A stretch of DNA of 64,000 nt from Secundilactobacillus yichangensis. GTDB taxonomy: Bacteria; Bacillota; Bacilli; Lactobacillales; Lactobacillaceae. How positions within the stretch are numbered: position 1 is the first letter of the stretch; every line of letters begins with the position of its first letter. The notes below the pieces were generated by a model. It did not search any database. It was not told where the DNA came from and saw only the letters and a program-made list of their open reading frames with translations. Both the position numbers and the translations under genes were made by a program. The stretch lies in NCBI RefSeq assembly GCF_016861565.1, contig NZ_BOLK01000001.1:1-64000 (forward strand), in the 5' to 3' direction. Below are positions 29,416 to 38,091 of the stretch, piece after piece.

Positions 29416-31254
29416 ATGGATCTTGAACAAATGAAGGCACACCAACGGGATATCCGGAATTTTTCAATTGTCGCTCATATCGATCACGGTAAGTCGACGC
29501 TAGCTGATCGCATTTTGGAAATGACGGATACCGTTGCCAAGCGTGATATGCAAGACCAAATCCTAGATAATATGGACCTTGAACGGGAACGTGGGATTAC
29601 GATCAAATTAAACGCCGTTGAACTGACTTATGATGCTAAAGACGGCCATACTTATGAGTTTCACCTGATTGACACTCCGGGACACGTGGACTTTTCGTAT
29701 GAGGTTTCACGGAGCTTAGCGGCCTGTGAAGGCGCGGTGTTAGTAGTGGACGCTGCCCAAGGTGTGGAAGCCCAGACGTTGGCCAACGTTTATTTGGCAA
29801 TCGATGATAATCTGGAAATCCTGCCGGTAATCAACAAAATTGATTTGCCGTCAGCAGAACCTGAAAAGGTCCGTAAAGAAATTGAAGACGTGATCGGTAT
29901 CGATGCTTCGGATGCTGTCATGGCCAGTGCCAAAAAGGGGATTGGCATCGAAGATTTGCTGGAACAGATCGTCCATAAAGTCCCGGCGCCAGATGGTGAT
30001 TTGGAAGCACCATTGCGGGCATTAGTCTTCGACTCAATTTACGATGATTATCGCGGTGTGGTTTTAAGTGTCCGCTTATTTGAAGGCACCGTTAAGCCTG
30101 GCGATAAGATTCGGCTGATGAACTCTGGTGCTGAGTATGAAGTCACTGAAGTTGGGGTTAACTCACCTAAACCGCTTAAACGTGATCAATTGATTGCCGG
30201 TGAAGTCGGTTATATCACTGCCAGCATAAAGGATATTGAAGATACCCGAGTGGGTGACACGGTGACTAACGCAGCAGATCCAGCAGACAAGCCGCTGCCA
30301 GGTTACCGGGAAATGGAACCGATGGTGTATGCTGGACTTTATCCCACTGATAATGCCAAATATGAAGATCTGCGAGAAGCTTTGGAAAAGTTAAAGCTAA
30401 ACGACGCCGCGCTTCGATTTGAACCAGAATCATCACAGGCTTTGGGTTTTGGTTTTCGTTGCGGTTTCTTAGGTATGCTGCATATGGATGTCGTTCAGGA
30501 GCGACTGGAACGTGAATTTAACCTTGACCTGATCACCACAGCACCATCCGTTACTTATCGGGCCAACCTCACTGACGGGACCGTTAAAGAAGTTGAAAAC
30601 CCGTCTGAGATGCCGGATGTTGCGGCCATTAAAACGATTGAGGAGCCCTTTGTTAAAGCGACCATTATGACGCCTAACGACTATGTTGGCGCGGTCATGG
30701 AACTTTGCCAACGGAAGCGTGGCCAGTTCGTTACAATGGAATATTTGGACGATTACCGGGTCAATGTGATCTATAAGATGCCGCTTTCCGAAATTATCTT
30801 TGATTTCTTCGATAAACTGAAATCTTCTACTAAGGGTTATGCTTCGTTGGACTACGAACTAGACGGTTATCGTGAAAGTGATTTGGTTAAAATTGATATT
30901 TTGCTGAACGGCGACAAAGTTGATGCGCTGAGTTTCATTTCTCACCGCCAGTTCGCCGAGAAGCGTGGCCGTGACATTGCCACTAAGTTAAAGAAAATTA
31001 TTCCGCGGCAAAACTTTGAAATTCCGATTCAAGCGGCGATTGGTGCTAAGATCATCGCTCGAACGACCATTAAAGCTTACCGGAAAGACGTTACTGCGCG
31101 GATTCATACCGGGGATCCTGACCGGCGTGCGAAGTTGCTGGAGAAGCAAAAGCGTGGTAAGGAGCGGATGAAGTCCGTGGGAACGGTTGATATTCCGCAA
31201 GAAGCCTTCATGGCGGTACTGCAAACGGACGAAGAAGAAAATAATAGTAAGTAA
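29416..31254 (+). CDS. lepA: Elongation factor 4 (LepA)
   Basis: LepA is a ribosomal GTPase proposed to back-translocate stalled ribosomes or aid initiation and biogenesis. The 612-residue protein has G1 [25 protein letters not shown] and [11 protein letters not shown]-like domains, and the LepA-specific C-terminal domain ([11 protein letters not shown] ... [12 protein letters not shown]). The ATG at 29416 is chosen because AGGAG lies 8 bases upstream; a TTG at 29410 is too close to it. Confidence 0.98.
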   Translation: MDLEQMKAHQRDIRNFSIVAHIDHGKSTLADRILEMTDTVAKRDMQDQILDNMDLERERGITIKLNAVELTYDAKDGHTYEFHLIDTPGHVDFSYEVSRSLAACEGAVLVVDAAQGVEAQTLANVYLAIDDNLEILPVINKIDLPSAEPEKVRKEIEDVIGIDASDAVMASAKKGIGIEDLLEQIVHKVPAPDGDLEAPLRALVFDSIYDDYRGVVLSVRLFEGTVKPGDKIRLMNSGAEYEVTEVGVNSPKPLKRDQLIAGEVGYITASIKDIEDTRVGDTVTNAADPADKPLPGYREMEPMVYAGLYPTDNAKYEDLREALEKLKLNDAALRFEPESSQALGFGFRCGFLGMLHMDVVQERLEREFNLDLITTAPSVTYRANLTDGTVKEVENPSEMPDVAAIKTIEEPFVKATIMTPNDYVGAVMELCQRKRGQFVTMEYLDDYRVNVIYKMPLSEIIFDFFDKLKSSTKGYASLDYELDGYRESDLVKIDILLNGDKVDALSFISHRQFAEKRGRDIATKLKKIIPRQNFEIPIQAAIGAKIIARTTIKAYRKDVTARIHTGDPDRRAKLLEKQKRGKERMKSVGTVDIPQEAFMAVLQTDEEENNSK

Positions 31255-31269
31255 TTTTGATAGCAAAGT

Positions 31270-31308
31270 AAAAAAGCAGCTAGGCGCGGTTGGATCTAGG
31301 TGCTTTTT
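31270..31308 (+). terminator. lepA terminator
   Basis: AAAAAGCA and CTAG (from 31270) pair with CTAG and TGCTTTTT (31295-31308), with a T-run. Confidence 0.8.
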
Positions 31309-31317
31309 ACGTGGTAC

Positions 31318-31348
31318 AAAAAAGCCGCCAGCGAAATGCTGACGGTTT
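31318..31348 (-). terminator. Terminator of the minus-strand nuclease gene
   Basis: On the minus strand, ACCGTCAGC (31346-31338) pairs with GCTGGCGGC (31332-31324), followed by a T6 run. Confidence 0.8.
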
Positions 31349-31369
31349 CAGTTGAACTTATTTTAACTG

Positions 31370-32587
31370 TTAAGGCTGGGCGTATTCGTTACCGCGAATG
31401 GCTTCAGTAGCACCATTTGCCTGTGCTTGGGTTCTAGGTTCATAAGTATAATTACCAGGGTTGGTTACCCGGGTGTAGTACTTATGACTTTCAGAGACAA
31501 AGACGTAGCCTGATTTGGCCACGTGCCATTTACTGGAAGTGGTGGTCTGATGGCTTGTAGTTGAGTGTTTAGTTGAGCCGGTCGAACCTGTATTGTAATG
31601 GCGCTTGTACGTGGTCGTCGTGTTACGGCGGTATGGTTTGGCATTATTAGCACCAGTATTGTAGTTGATCTTGATGCCTTCAGCATCGTTAATAACGGCA
31701 ATCTCAGTGTTGATCGTGCCATCAGAAGACTTAATATCAACCAGTGAGCCGCGGGGAATACTCTCGTTGCCCTTGTAAATGGGCGTGGTTTGATACGCAA
31801 CGGTTTGATGGGTGCCAGGATGGCTGGTCCAGTAGTTTTCAACGGTTTCTTCACCGTAACGCATGCCGCCGTCTTGGTCGGCACCGACATTTTGCGGCCG
31901 GGTACCGGTAGTAAAGTTGTTGACGGAGGTGTATGACTTGGTTCCTAGTAAACTATCACCGATGGAGTGGCTGCGGTTCCAAAGATAACCGTGATAGGTC
32001 CGACCAGTTGAAGCGTAAGAAATCGCCACAATTGGATTATAACTTGGCCAGGCGTATGGTTCTAACGGATCACCTTGGCGACCGCCCCTAGAGGACGCAT
32101 ATTCCTGATAGGTGAGTTTAGCCCGGGCAATGGCTGGCCGTTGCTGTGAATCTGTGGAAAAACGGTAGTGACCGGCAGAAATGGTACTGAAGCCGGTGAG
32201 ATGAGCTTTACCCACGTGCCAGTAGTAATTACCAGTTGGACCGGCTGATTTTTTATCCGTGTAGCTGACCAGCTTGTCTAAAACGCTGGCGTGGCTTTGG
32301 CGCTTTGATTGGTGTGCTTTCGGCTTAGTATTGTGATGAACCGCCTTAGTGTGGTGGCTAGATTCAGAACCAGTATCTTTGAGCTCAGTTCGGCTATTGG
32401 ATTGATCGTTTGCCGATTTACTAGTTGAATGATTGCCAGAAGAACCGACCATCACCAAACTAATAATAAATAAGATTAGTACGCTTAAGCCCAAATGTTT
32501 AATTGGCCGGTGCTTAAAACGGCGGATTGCCCAGTACGCAAATAAAATGATACTGATAAGCAGTAAGAAACCACCTAATGAAGACAT
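31370..32587 (-). CDS. Membrane-anchored DNA/RNA non-specific endonuclease (EndA-like)
   Basis: This 405-residue protein has two N-terminal hydrophobic segments (about residues 3-20 and 31-47) and then a Ser/His/Lys-rich linker (about 50-105). The nuclease domain of the EndA/NucA type contains LWNRSHSIGD, the position of the His-metal finger (DRGH in many members, NRSH here), and TGTRPQNVGADQDGG. A Thr/Ser/His-rich segment and a final domain (about 355-405) follow. It should be anchored with the nuclease outside, where such enzymes degrade or help take up DNA. AGGAGGG lies 8 bases upstream of the ATG. It is a single gene, convergent with lepA. Confidence 0.85.
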   Translation of the reverse strand: MSSLGGFLLLISIILFAYWAIRRFKHRPIKHLGLSVLILFIISLVMVGSSGNHSTSKSANDQSNSRTELKDTGSESSHHTKAVHHNTKPKAHQSKRQSHASVLDKLVSYTDKKSAGPTGNYYWHVGKAHLTGFSTISAGHYRFSTDSQQRPAIARAKLTYQEYASSRGGRQGDPLEPYAWPSYNPIVAISYASTGRTYHGYLWNRSHSIGDSLLGTKSYTSVNNFTTGTRPQNVGADQDGGMRYGEETVENYWTSHPGTHQTVAYQTTPIYKGNESIPRGSLVDIKSSDGTINTEIAVINDAEGIKINYNTGANNAKPYRRNTTTTYKRHYNTGSTGSTKHSTTSHQTTTSSKWHVAKSGYVFVSESHKYYTRVTNPGNYTYEPRTQAQANGATEAIRGNEYAQP

Positions 32588-32806
32588 GGTATGTACCCTC
32601 CTAAAATAGAAATAACAGAATAAGCAATAAATGATTACTATTCCAATATAGCAAGTCTATCGGCCCTTTACCAATATTAATTTATATCATTTCATGTATT
32701 ACGAGGGAAAGGATGGGTACTGTTTTAAAGGTTTAAATGATATCCCTTGTTAATTAGACAGATTTATCTCAAAAACGCTAATGGCAACGGTAGGAGTAAT
32801 TTGCAT

Positions 32807-32812
32807 TATAAT
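32807..32812 (+). promoter_or_regulatory. -10 box of the thioredoxin-like gene
   Basis: TATAAT, 23 bases before the ATG at 32836, with AAAGGAGG between. No good -35 box is seen. The rest of the 32588-32806 spacer shows nothing else I can support. Confidence 0.5.
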
Positions 32813-32835
32813 GGGTTTAAAGGAGGCGGACTCGG

Positions 32836-33159
32836 ATGGAACTAATCAAACCAATTCAAGATATTACCTATGAGCAGGAAACCCAAAATGGGTTGGTACT
32901 CATTGATTTTCGCTCCGACTGGTGTCCGCCCTGTACGGCAGTGGACCGCGTTTTAGTGCATTTAGCATCTGATACAAGATTTGCTCTGCAAGTAAAATTT
33001 ACTTCGCTGACGGTGAACCGACAGCCACTGATTGCACGGGCGTTAGGCGTTCAAAGTACGCCAACGGTGATCCTGAAGAAAAACGGTCAGATTGTGGACG
33101 CCGTCATTGGTGCTCGCTCATTGACTGAATTTGAGACGCTGATTATCAAGCATCTTTAA
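32836..33159 (+). CDS. Thioredoxin family protein
   Basis: This 107-residue thioredoxin-fold protein has the active site WCPPC (residues 29-33) and the cis-proline loop STPT (about 75). WCPPC differs from the WCGPC of the main thioredoxin, so it may serve a different partner or redox potential. There is no signal peptide, so it is cytoplasmic. AAAGGAGG precedes the ATG. It is a single gene with its own -10 box and a strong terminator. Confidence 0.9.
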   Translation: MELIKPIQDITYEQETQNGLVLIDFRSDWCPPCTAVDRVLVHLASDTRFALQVKFTSLTVNRQPLIARALGVQSTPTVILKKNGQIVDAVIGARSLTEFETLIIKHL

Positions 33160-33171
33160 TTTAAGGCAAAC

Positions 33172-33214
33172 AAATAGAAGCTAACTGCCAAAGCGGGCAA
33201 GCTAGCTTCTATTT
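33172..33214. terminator. Terminator between the thioredoxin-like gene and the convergent degV pair
   Basis: AAATAGAAGCTA (33172-33183) pairs with TAGCTTCTATTT (33203-33214), with an inner TGCC/GGCA. AT-rich ends on both sides allow use in both directions. Confidence 0.8.
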
Positions 33215-33224
33215 AACGTACAGG

Positions 33225-33419
33225 TTAATGTTTTAAACGCGGCAGAATCTGTTTTTGAATAAATTTTAATAATTGCTGGTACTCTGCCTCATTTTTCGGT
33301 GTTGGTAATTGTGAAAAGTCGAAGTCTGGATGATTTAAATCATGGTTGAGTGCCACCACAAAGTCGTGTCGGGAAAGGTAATTCGTGTCTCCCTTGGACC
33401 CAACGGAGAAAAAGTTCAT
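33225..33419 (-). CDS. Small hypothetical protein downstream of degV
   Basis: This is a 64-residue soluble protein beginning MNFFSVGSKGD and ending in a basic LPRLKH. It starts 2 bases after the degV stop, with AGAAGG inside the end of degV, so it is co-translated with it. There is no membrane segment or recognisable motif. A longer frame to 33467 lies inside degV and is unlikely. Function unknown. Confidence 0.65.
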   Translation of the reverse strand: MNFFSVGSKGDTNYLSRHDFVVALNHDLNHPDFDFSQLPTPKNEAEYQQLLKFIQKQILPRLKH

Positions 33420-33421
33420 TG

Positions 33422-34315
33422 TTAAGCCTTCTTTCCGTGAGTTGCGGTTTCCGGCCACCGTTCCCAATCATAGTCCCAAAGCAGTGCCATGGTGCCGGCA
33501 CCAACGTGAACGCCAATTACCGGGCCAATTTCACTATGTGCAATGTTGACATCGGGGTACTGCTGATCTAAATCCGCGGACCATTCCTGCTGCAGTTCGG
33601 CATTATTGGCGTCGATGATGGTTAAACGCAGCGGGTAATCGGCTTGCTCGTACGCTGCTTGGAACTTCTGTTTAATGCGCTGGTAAGCACGGCGCATAGT
33701 GCGTTCCTTTTCAATGGCCACAATTTGTGCCTGGTCGTTAAACGTCAGGATCGGTTTGATTCGCAGCAGACTGCCAACCATGCTTGATGCGTTGGATAAG
33801 CGGCCAGTGCGGACAAGGTGGGACAGGTCATCCACCACGAAGTAGGCATCGATAGTGTCACGTAACCGAGTTAATGCCGAAATGATTTCTTCCGGCGTGC
33901 GGCCAGCCTGCACCAGTTTGGCTGCCAGCATGACTAGATCGGCCTCACCGGCTGAAGCAATCCGTGAATCAAAGGGATAGACCTTGATGTTGGTGACGTT
34001 AGGTAAGTAATTCACTAAATTACTATAAAAAGTGGTGATTCCAGATGACAAGTGAATACTGATGACAGCATCGTAGCCCTCATCAGCCAGCTGATCATAC
34101 ATGGTCTGCATCTGACCGAGTGTCACCTGAGTGGTGGTTGGCATCTGCGAGTCAGTTTTTAAACGCTGGTAAAATTCACTGGTTGTGATTTCGACGTTAT
34201 CTAGATAAGTTTGATGGCCGAAAATGACGGTTATCGGAACCACGTGAATGTTGTTATCCGTTATCTGTTTTGGTGTTAAATAACTAGCTGAGTCAGTCAC
34301 AACGGCAATTTTCAT
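33422..34315 (-). CDS. DegV family fatty-acid-binding protein
   Basis: This 297-residue DegV (FakB-like) protein begins IAVVTDSASYLTP and has the family motifs TTTQVTLGQ, SIHLSSGITTFYSN and VRTGRLSNAS. DegV/FakB proteins hold a fatty acid for phosphorylation by the FakA kinase, feeding phospholipid synthesis. The specific lipid here is unknown and no FakA is in this window. AAAGGAG precedes the ATG. A 64-residue gene follows directly. Confidence 0.93.
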   Translation of the reverse strand: MKIAVVTDSASYLTPKQITDNNIHVVPITVIFGHQTYLDNVEITTSEFYQRLKTDSQMPTTTQVTLGQMQTMYDQLADEGYDAVISIHLSSGITTFYSNLVNYLPNVTNIKVYPFDSRIASAGEADLVMLAAKLVQAGRTPEEIISALTRLRDTIDAYFVVDDLSHLVRTGRLSNASSMVGSLLRIKPILTFNDQAQIVAIEKERTMRRAYQRIKQKFQAAYEQADYPLRLTIIDANNAELQQEWSADLDQQYPDVNIAHSEIGPVIGVHVGAGTMALLWDYDWERWPETATHGKKA

Positions 34316-34411
34316 TACTTAGGCTCCTTTATGGTTTGAGAGAGTTAAATCTTTAAGAGCATATCAAAGACGTGTGCGGTTCGCAATCGCATCAGAGAAA
34401 ATTTTAAAAGA

Positions 34412-35323
34412 TTATAACCGGTGGTGCATTTTGAAAACCAGCAGCAGCCAGATAATTAGGCCAATGGATAAGCCGATGACCATGATCCAGGCACTGCTGA
34501 AACGTTCAAAGGGCAGCTTCACGTTCATGCCGAAGAATCCAGTTACAATGGTCGGTACCGCCATGGTCAGCGACCAGATAGTCAAGAACTTCATCGTATC
34601 GTTCAAATTGTTATTGATGATACTATCAAAGGTATCGGTAATGCGGTTGACCACCTGTTCTTCATTTTCAATCATGTGCAGCACCTGGTCTGATTCAATG
34701 GAAACGTCCTCCAGCAAATCGTTTTCAATACTGGAATTATTCACGCCAAAGTAAGTCCGTGGAATCCGGGCGAACAGGTCGTTATTAGACTCAACGCCGC
34801 TATTGAAGAAAGTCAGTGTTTGCCCCAAGTAAGACAGGGCCACTAAATTGGAGTTCTTCGCGTCCTTATTCAGCATTTTATCCAGTTGATTACGTTGCTT
34901 AGTCACAAATTTAACAATCGGAATATAGCTATCTACCAGGTCAAACATTGATTCCAAAATAAAGGCGGAAGTGGTTGTGATGTCCGCGTCATTCGCTGAT
35001 TTTTGGAAGGCGGCTTTCACAAAGTTTAAGCGGCTTTCATTAAAGGTAAAAAGGACACCCTGATGGATTAAGAAACCAACAGGCCGTGTAATATAGCGTG
35101 GTGCCTGGGTATTTTTAAGCTGATAGGGTACCAGAACGATCATCAGCTGCTGGTTGTTGGCCGGATCATAAACGTAATTGGCGGTTTCATCTTTATCAGT
35201 AACATAAGTAATAATATCGTCGGTAATGCCGTATTCAGCCATGAGTTCTTGCTGTTCGGCTTCCGTTAAGGCCGTTGTTTCAACCCAATCAAAGCCGTTT
35301 AAATGTTTGGTTGGCTCAATCAT
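34412..35323 (-). CDS. CorA-family magnesium transporter
   Basis: This 303-residue protein has the large cytoplasmic N-terminal domain, a long helix and two C-terminal membrane helices. The GMN motif (GFFGMNVKLPF, about residue 266) ends the first membrane helix, and the protein ends in a basic FKMHHRL. CorA proteins are pentameric Mg2+ channels gated by internal Mg2+. GAGGAAA precedes the ATG. It is transcribed towards degV, with 96 bases between. Confidence 0.93.
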   Translation of the reverse strand: MIEPTKHLNGFDWVETTALTEAEQQELMAEYGITDDIITYVTDKDETANYVYDPANNQQLMIVLVPYQLKNTQAPRYITRPVGFLIHQGVLFTFNESRLNFVKAAFQKSANDADITTTSAFILESMFDLVDSYIPIVKFVTKQRNQLDKMLNKDAKNSNLVALSYLGQTLTFFNSGVESNNDLFARIPRTYFGVNNSSIENDLLEDVSIESDQVLHMIENEEQVVNRITDTFDSIINNNLNDTMKFLTIWSLTMAVPTIVTGFFGMNVKLPFERFSSAWIMVIGLSIGLIIWLLLVFKMHHRL

Positions 35324-35468
35324 AAGTAAATTTCCTCGTTAGTTTCTAATTTAAAAGCGTTTATGGTTCCAGAATACTATTTCCATGGTTAAAAGCAAGC
35401 GTCAGGGATAAGGGCTGCCAACGATAAAAAATGGCCAAATATTTAATGAGAATAATTTAATAAGGATG

Positions 35469-35497
35469 TTGACTTTTTTATAAATGTCCGGTAGTAT
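35469..35497 (+). promoter_or_regulatory. Promoter upstream of the 35613 gene
   Basis: TTGACT (35469-35474) and TAGTAT (35492-35497), spacer 17. A second, weaker candidate is TTGCTT (35533-35538) with TATGAT (35554-35559). Confidence 0.55.
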
Positions 35498-35612
35498 ATT
35501 CTTTTTAAAGAGCGGAATAACCCAGTCGTCTGTTGCTTACAGGGGAAATATGATATGATATATCTAATAGTAAGTAAGCGGGTTATAAAAAAATCGTTGG
35601 GAGGTGATTACC

Positions 35613-35942
35613 GTGTTAAATCTAACTAAACAGTACTTAAAGAGCCGCCATTATCGGTATGAAAAATCGTACATCCGGCCACTGATGACTCCCGAAAGTG
35701 TATACGTATTCAAGTTTGGCCGGGAGGCGTTGAATAATCGGGTAATCATCCGATACAGTCACACGTGGACTGGTCGTCGAAAGATCAATGAAATTGATTT
35801 GAGACTGCATAAGCAAAAGCATCCCCGGATCTTCCGAACTGAAAAAGAGTTATTAGACTATCTTGAATCGCGGTTACCAAAGCGTGAACAAGAAGCGCAA
35901 AAAGAACAGGAACATCAGACTGATGAGGAGAACGCTAAGTAA
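35613..35942 (+). CDS. Conserved-looking hypothetical protein
   Basis: This is a 109-residue basic protein with a charged C-terminus ([19 protein letters not shown]). It is rich in Arg, Tyr and Lys ([25 protein letters not shown]) and has no membrane helix. The GTG at 35613 is chosen because GGAGGTG lies 7 bases upstream; the longer frame begins inside that binding site. A terminator overlaps its stop codon. It lies just before prmA-rsmE. No function is evident. Confidence 0.75.
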   Translation: MLNLTKQYLKSRHYRYEKSYIRPLMTPESVYVFKFGREALNNRVIIRYSHTWTGRRKINEIDLRLHKQKHPRIFRTEKELLDYLESRLPKREQEAQKEQEHQTDEENAK

Positions 35943-35961
35943 CTTTGGCGTTCTTTTTTTG
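35929..35961 (+). terminator. Terminator overlapping the end of the preceding gene
   Basis: AGAACGC (35929-35935) pairs with GCGTTCT (35948-35954), followed by T7. The left arm lies within the coding region and the stop codon is in the loop. Confidence 0.8.
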
Positions 35962-35994
35962 AAAACTTTACCCCAAAAAATGGAGGAATACAGT

Positions 35995-36954
35995 ATGGAT
36001 TGGACTGCAGTGACGGTAGCAACAACCAATGAAGCAGTGGAAGCGGTTAGCAATATTTTAATGGAACACGGTGCTTCTGGGGTTCAAATTGATGACGAAA
36101 AGGATTATGAACAGCTTGATCAAATTGATTGGGCTAAAAAGGGTGAAATCGTTAACGTGGATGAGATCCCTCACGTTAAAAGCGGTGCCAAAGTGACCGC
36201 TTATTTTCCAGCAACGATTTACGTACCGGAAATTGTGCCGGAAATCAAGCACCAGGTGGATGATTTAAAAAACTTTGACCTTAATGTTGAACCCGCTGAA
36301 GTGACGACTGATAAAGTAGACGAGGCTAACTGGGCAACCGAGTGGCAGAAATATTATCATCCCGTGCAGGTGACCCGATTTTTGACGGTAGTTCCCAGCT
36401 GGGAAGACTACCAGCCGAAAAATCAGGACGAGCGGATCATTAAACTGGATCCGGGAATGGCTTTTGGTACTGGTACCCATCCAACCACCAAGTTATCCCT
36501 GCAAGCACTGGAAATGGTTATTCATGGCGGTGAACGGCTGATCGACGTGGGGACGGGTTCGGGTGTTTTGAGTATCGCAGCTAAGCACTTAGGCGCCGGT
36601 GACGTTCGGGCCTATGACCTGGATCAGGTAGCCGTTGATTCTGCCAAGAAAAACCTGGCGCTGAATCCCGTGGCAGCGGACGTTAAAGTTGCTGCCAATA
36701 ATTTACTGACGGGTATCAGCGGGGAAGCGGATATTATTGTGGCAAACATTTTAGCTGAAGTGATTATTCCGTTAATCCCGCAAGCTTGGGGGTTATTACC
36801 CGTGCACGGCTACTTTGTCACATCGGGAATTATTGACGATAAAGTTGACGAAATCCTTGATGCTCAGCGCAAGCAGGGCTTTAAAATTCGGCAAACACTA
36901 AAAATGGGTGATTGGTACGGCGTTATCGCTCAAAAACCAGGGGATGACGAATAG
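35995..36954 (+). CDS. prmA: Ribosomal protein L11 methyltransferase
   Basis: PrmA trimethylates ribosomal protein L11 using S-adenosylmethionine. The 319-residue protein has an N-terminal L11-recognition domain and the methyltransferase domain with [29 protein letters not shown] and [10 protein letters not shown]. The ATG at 35995 follows GGAGGA; the longer frame reaching to 35863 overlaps the previous gene and terminator. rsmE begins on the base after its stop. Confidence 0.96.
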   Translation: MDWTAVTVATTNEAVEAVSNILMEHGASGVQIDDEKDYEQLDQIDWAKKGEIVNVDEIPHVKSGAKVTAYFPATIYVPEIVPEIKHQVDDLKNFDLNVEPAEVTTDKVDEANWATEWQKYYHPVQVTRFLTVVPSWEDYQPKNQDERIIKLDPGMAFGTGTHPTTKLSLQALEMVIHGGERLIDVGTGSGVLSIAAKHLGAGDVRAYDLDQVAVDSAKKNLALNPVAADVKVAANNLLTGISGEADIIVANILAEVIIPLIPQAWGLLPVHGYFVTSGIIDDKVDEILDAQRKQGFKIRQTLKMGDWYGVIAQKPGDDE

Positions 36955-37689
36955 ATGCAACGGTATTTTATCAAACCAATTTTAAAATCCGGTGACCGTT
37001 TTGAACTGGATAGCAACGTTTCGAAGCACTGGCTGCAGGTCATGCGCGGGGTTCCCGGTGATCAAGCGGAATTCGTTGATGGTCAGGAAGATCTGTATTT
37101 GGGCCAGCTCAACGAAGACCATTCAGTAACGGTAGTAAAAGCTTTGGAGACTTACGTGGAGCTGCCGGTGAAGGTGACTATTTTATCGGGCCTGCCAAAG
37201 CAGGATAAGGCCGAGTGGATCGTTCAAAAGTCAACTGAAATGGGTGCTGATACCATTTGCTTTTTCAGCGCGGACTGGTCCGTTGCTAAATGGCAGCCCA
37301 ATAAACTGAATAAAAAAATTACGCGGCTGCAAAAAATTGCTCAGGGGGCTGCCGAACAGGCCCACCGGACACACATTCCGACGGTGCACTATTTCAACTC
37401 CCTCAAGCAGGCCGTTGCTGAACTGGAAAGTGATCATCTGCTGGTAGCATATGAGGAAGCTGCCAAACAGGGTGAACAGGCGCAATTGGTAAAATTACTG
37501 AACCGTACGAAGTCAGGTGAGCGCATTACGGCCGTATTTGGTCCAGAAGGCGGTATTTCACCTAAAGAAATGCAGCTGCTGGAAGATAATCAGGCGACAG
37601 TTGCTGGGCTTGGACCACGGATCTTACGAACGGAAACGGCGCCGCTGTACTTTTTAGCAGCAACTTCTACGATGCTGGAATTACAATGA
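36955..37689 (+). CDS. rsmE: 16S rRNA m3U1498 methyltransferase
   Basis: RsmE methylates U1498 of 16S rRNA. The 244-residue SPOUT-family protein has a PUA-like N-terminus and the C-terminal trefoil-knot motifs FGPEGGISPKEM and GLGPRILRTETAPL that bind S-adenosylmethionine. The ATG follows the prmA stop directly, so translation is coupled. The prmA-rsmE pair is conserved. Confidence 0.97.
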   Translation: MQRYFIKPILKSGDRFELDSNVSKHWLQVMRGVPGDQAEFVDGQEDLYLGQLNEDHSVTVVKALETYVELPVKVTILSGLPKQDKAEWIVQKSTEMGADTICFFSADWSVAKWQPNKLNKKITRLQKIAQGAAEQAHRTHIPTVHYFNSLKQAVAELESDHLLVAYEEAAKQGEQAQLVKLLNRTKSGERITAVFGPEGGISPKEMQLLEDNQATVAGLGPRILRTETAPLYFLAATSTMLELQ

Positions 37690-37760
37690 TTGAATGCTAT
37701 TCATTCGTGTAAAATAATGCTAAAATATAAACCATTCATTAAATAAGAGAGTGAGCAGAA

Positions 37761-38087
37761 ATGACAGTTTTAAAACGCATTGGCTGGCCTTATTGGGTAC
37801 TCAGCATAGTATTGGGAATGGTTGTCCCCGTTCTTTTAAACAGTATTTCAATTGGAGGACTCTGGCGCTCAGGCGTGATTTACGGTTTGGTTTATTCCGT
37901 TACCGCTGGTTTAATCGGCCATGTTCTTAAGCGCCGCGGCGACAGCTGGTGGCTGTTATTTGTCTTACCCGTATTGTTTGCGTTAGGAATTTTATTGTCG
38001 GGGCCAAAGTACGGACTATATTTCGCCCCAGTGTATCTCTGTATTAGTTATTTAGCCTATGGCCTCAGTGCCACGGAGGGGATGTGA
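37761..38087 (+). CDS. Hypothetical membrane protein (about four helices)
   Basis: This 108-residue protein has about four hydrophobic segments (residues 10-28, 33-53, 62-80, 84-102) with basic loops (KRRGDS), suggesting a small polytopic membrane protein. GAGAGTGAG precedes the ATG. It ends 5 bases before relA, whose ribosome binding site lies in its last codons, so the two are probably co-expressed. No family is recognised. Confidence 0.75.
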   Translation: MTVLKRIGWPYWVLSIVLGMVVPVLLNSISIGGLWRSGVIYGLVYSVTAGLIGHVLKRRGDSWWLLFVLPVLFALGILLSGPKYGLYFAPVYLCISYLAYGLSATEGM

Positions 38088-38091
38088 TCGG

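Noticed and set aside
31465-31890. Minus-strand alternative frame within the nuclease gene
   Set aside because: It is a Thr/Arg-rich out-of-frame reading of the same region, with no domain.
37691-37712. TGAATG-CTATT-CATTC inverted repeat after rsmE as a terminator
   Set aside because: The stem is short and AT-rich and lacks a following T-run.
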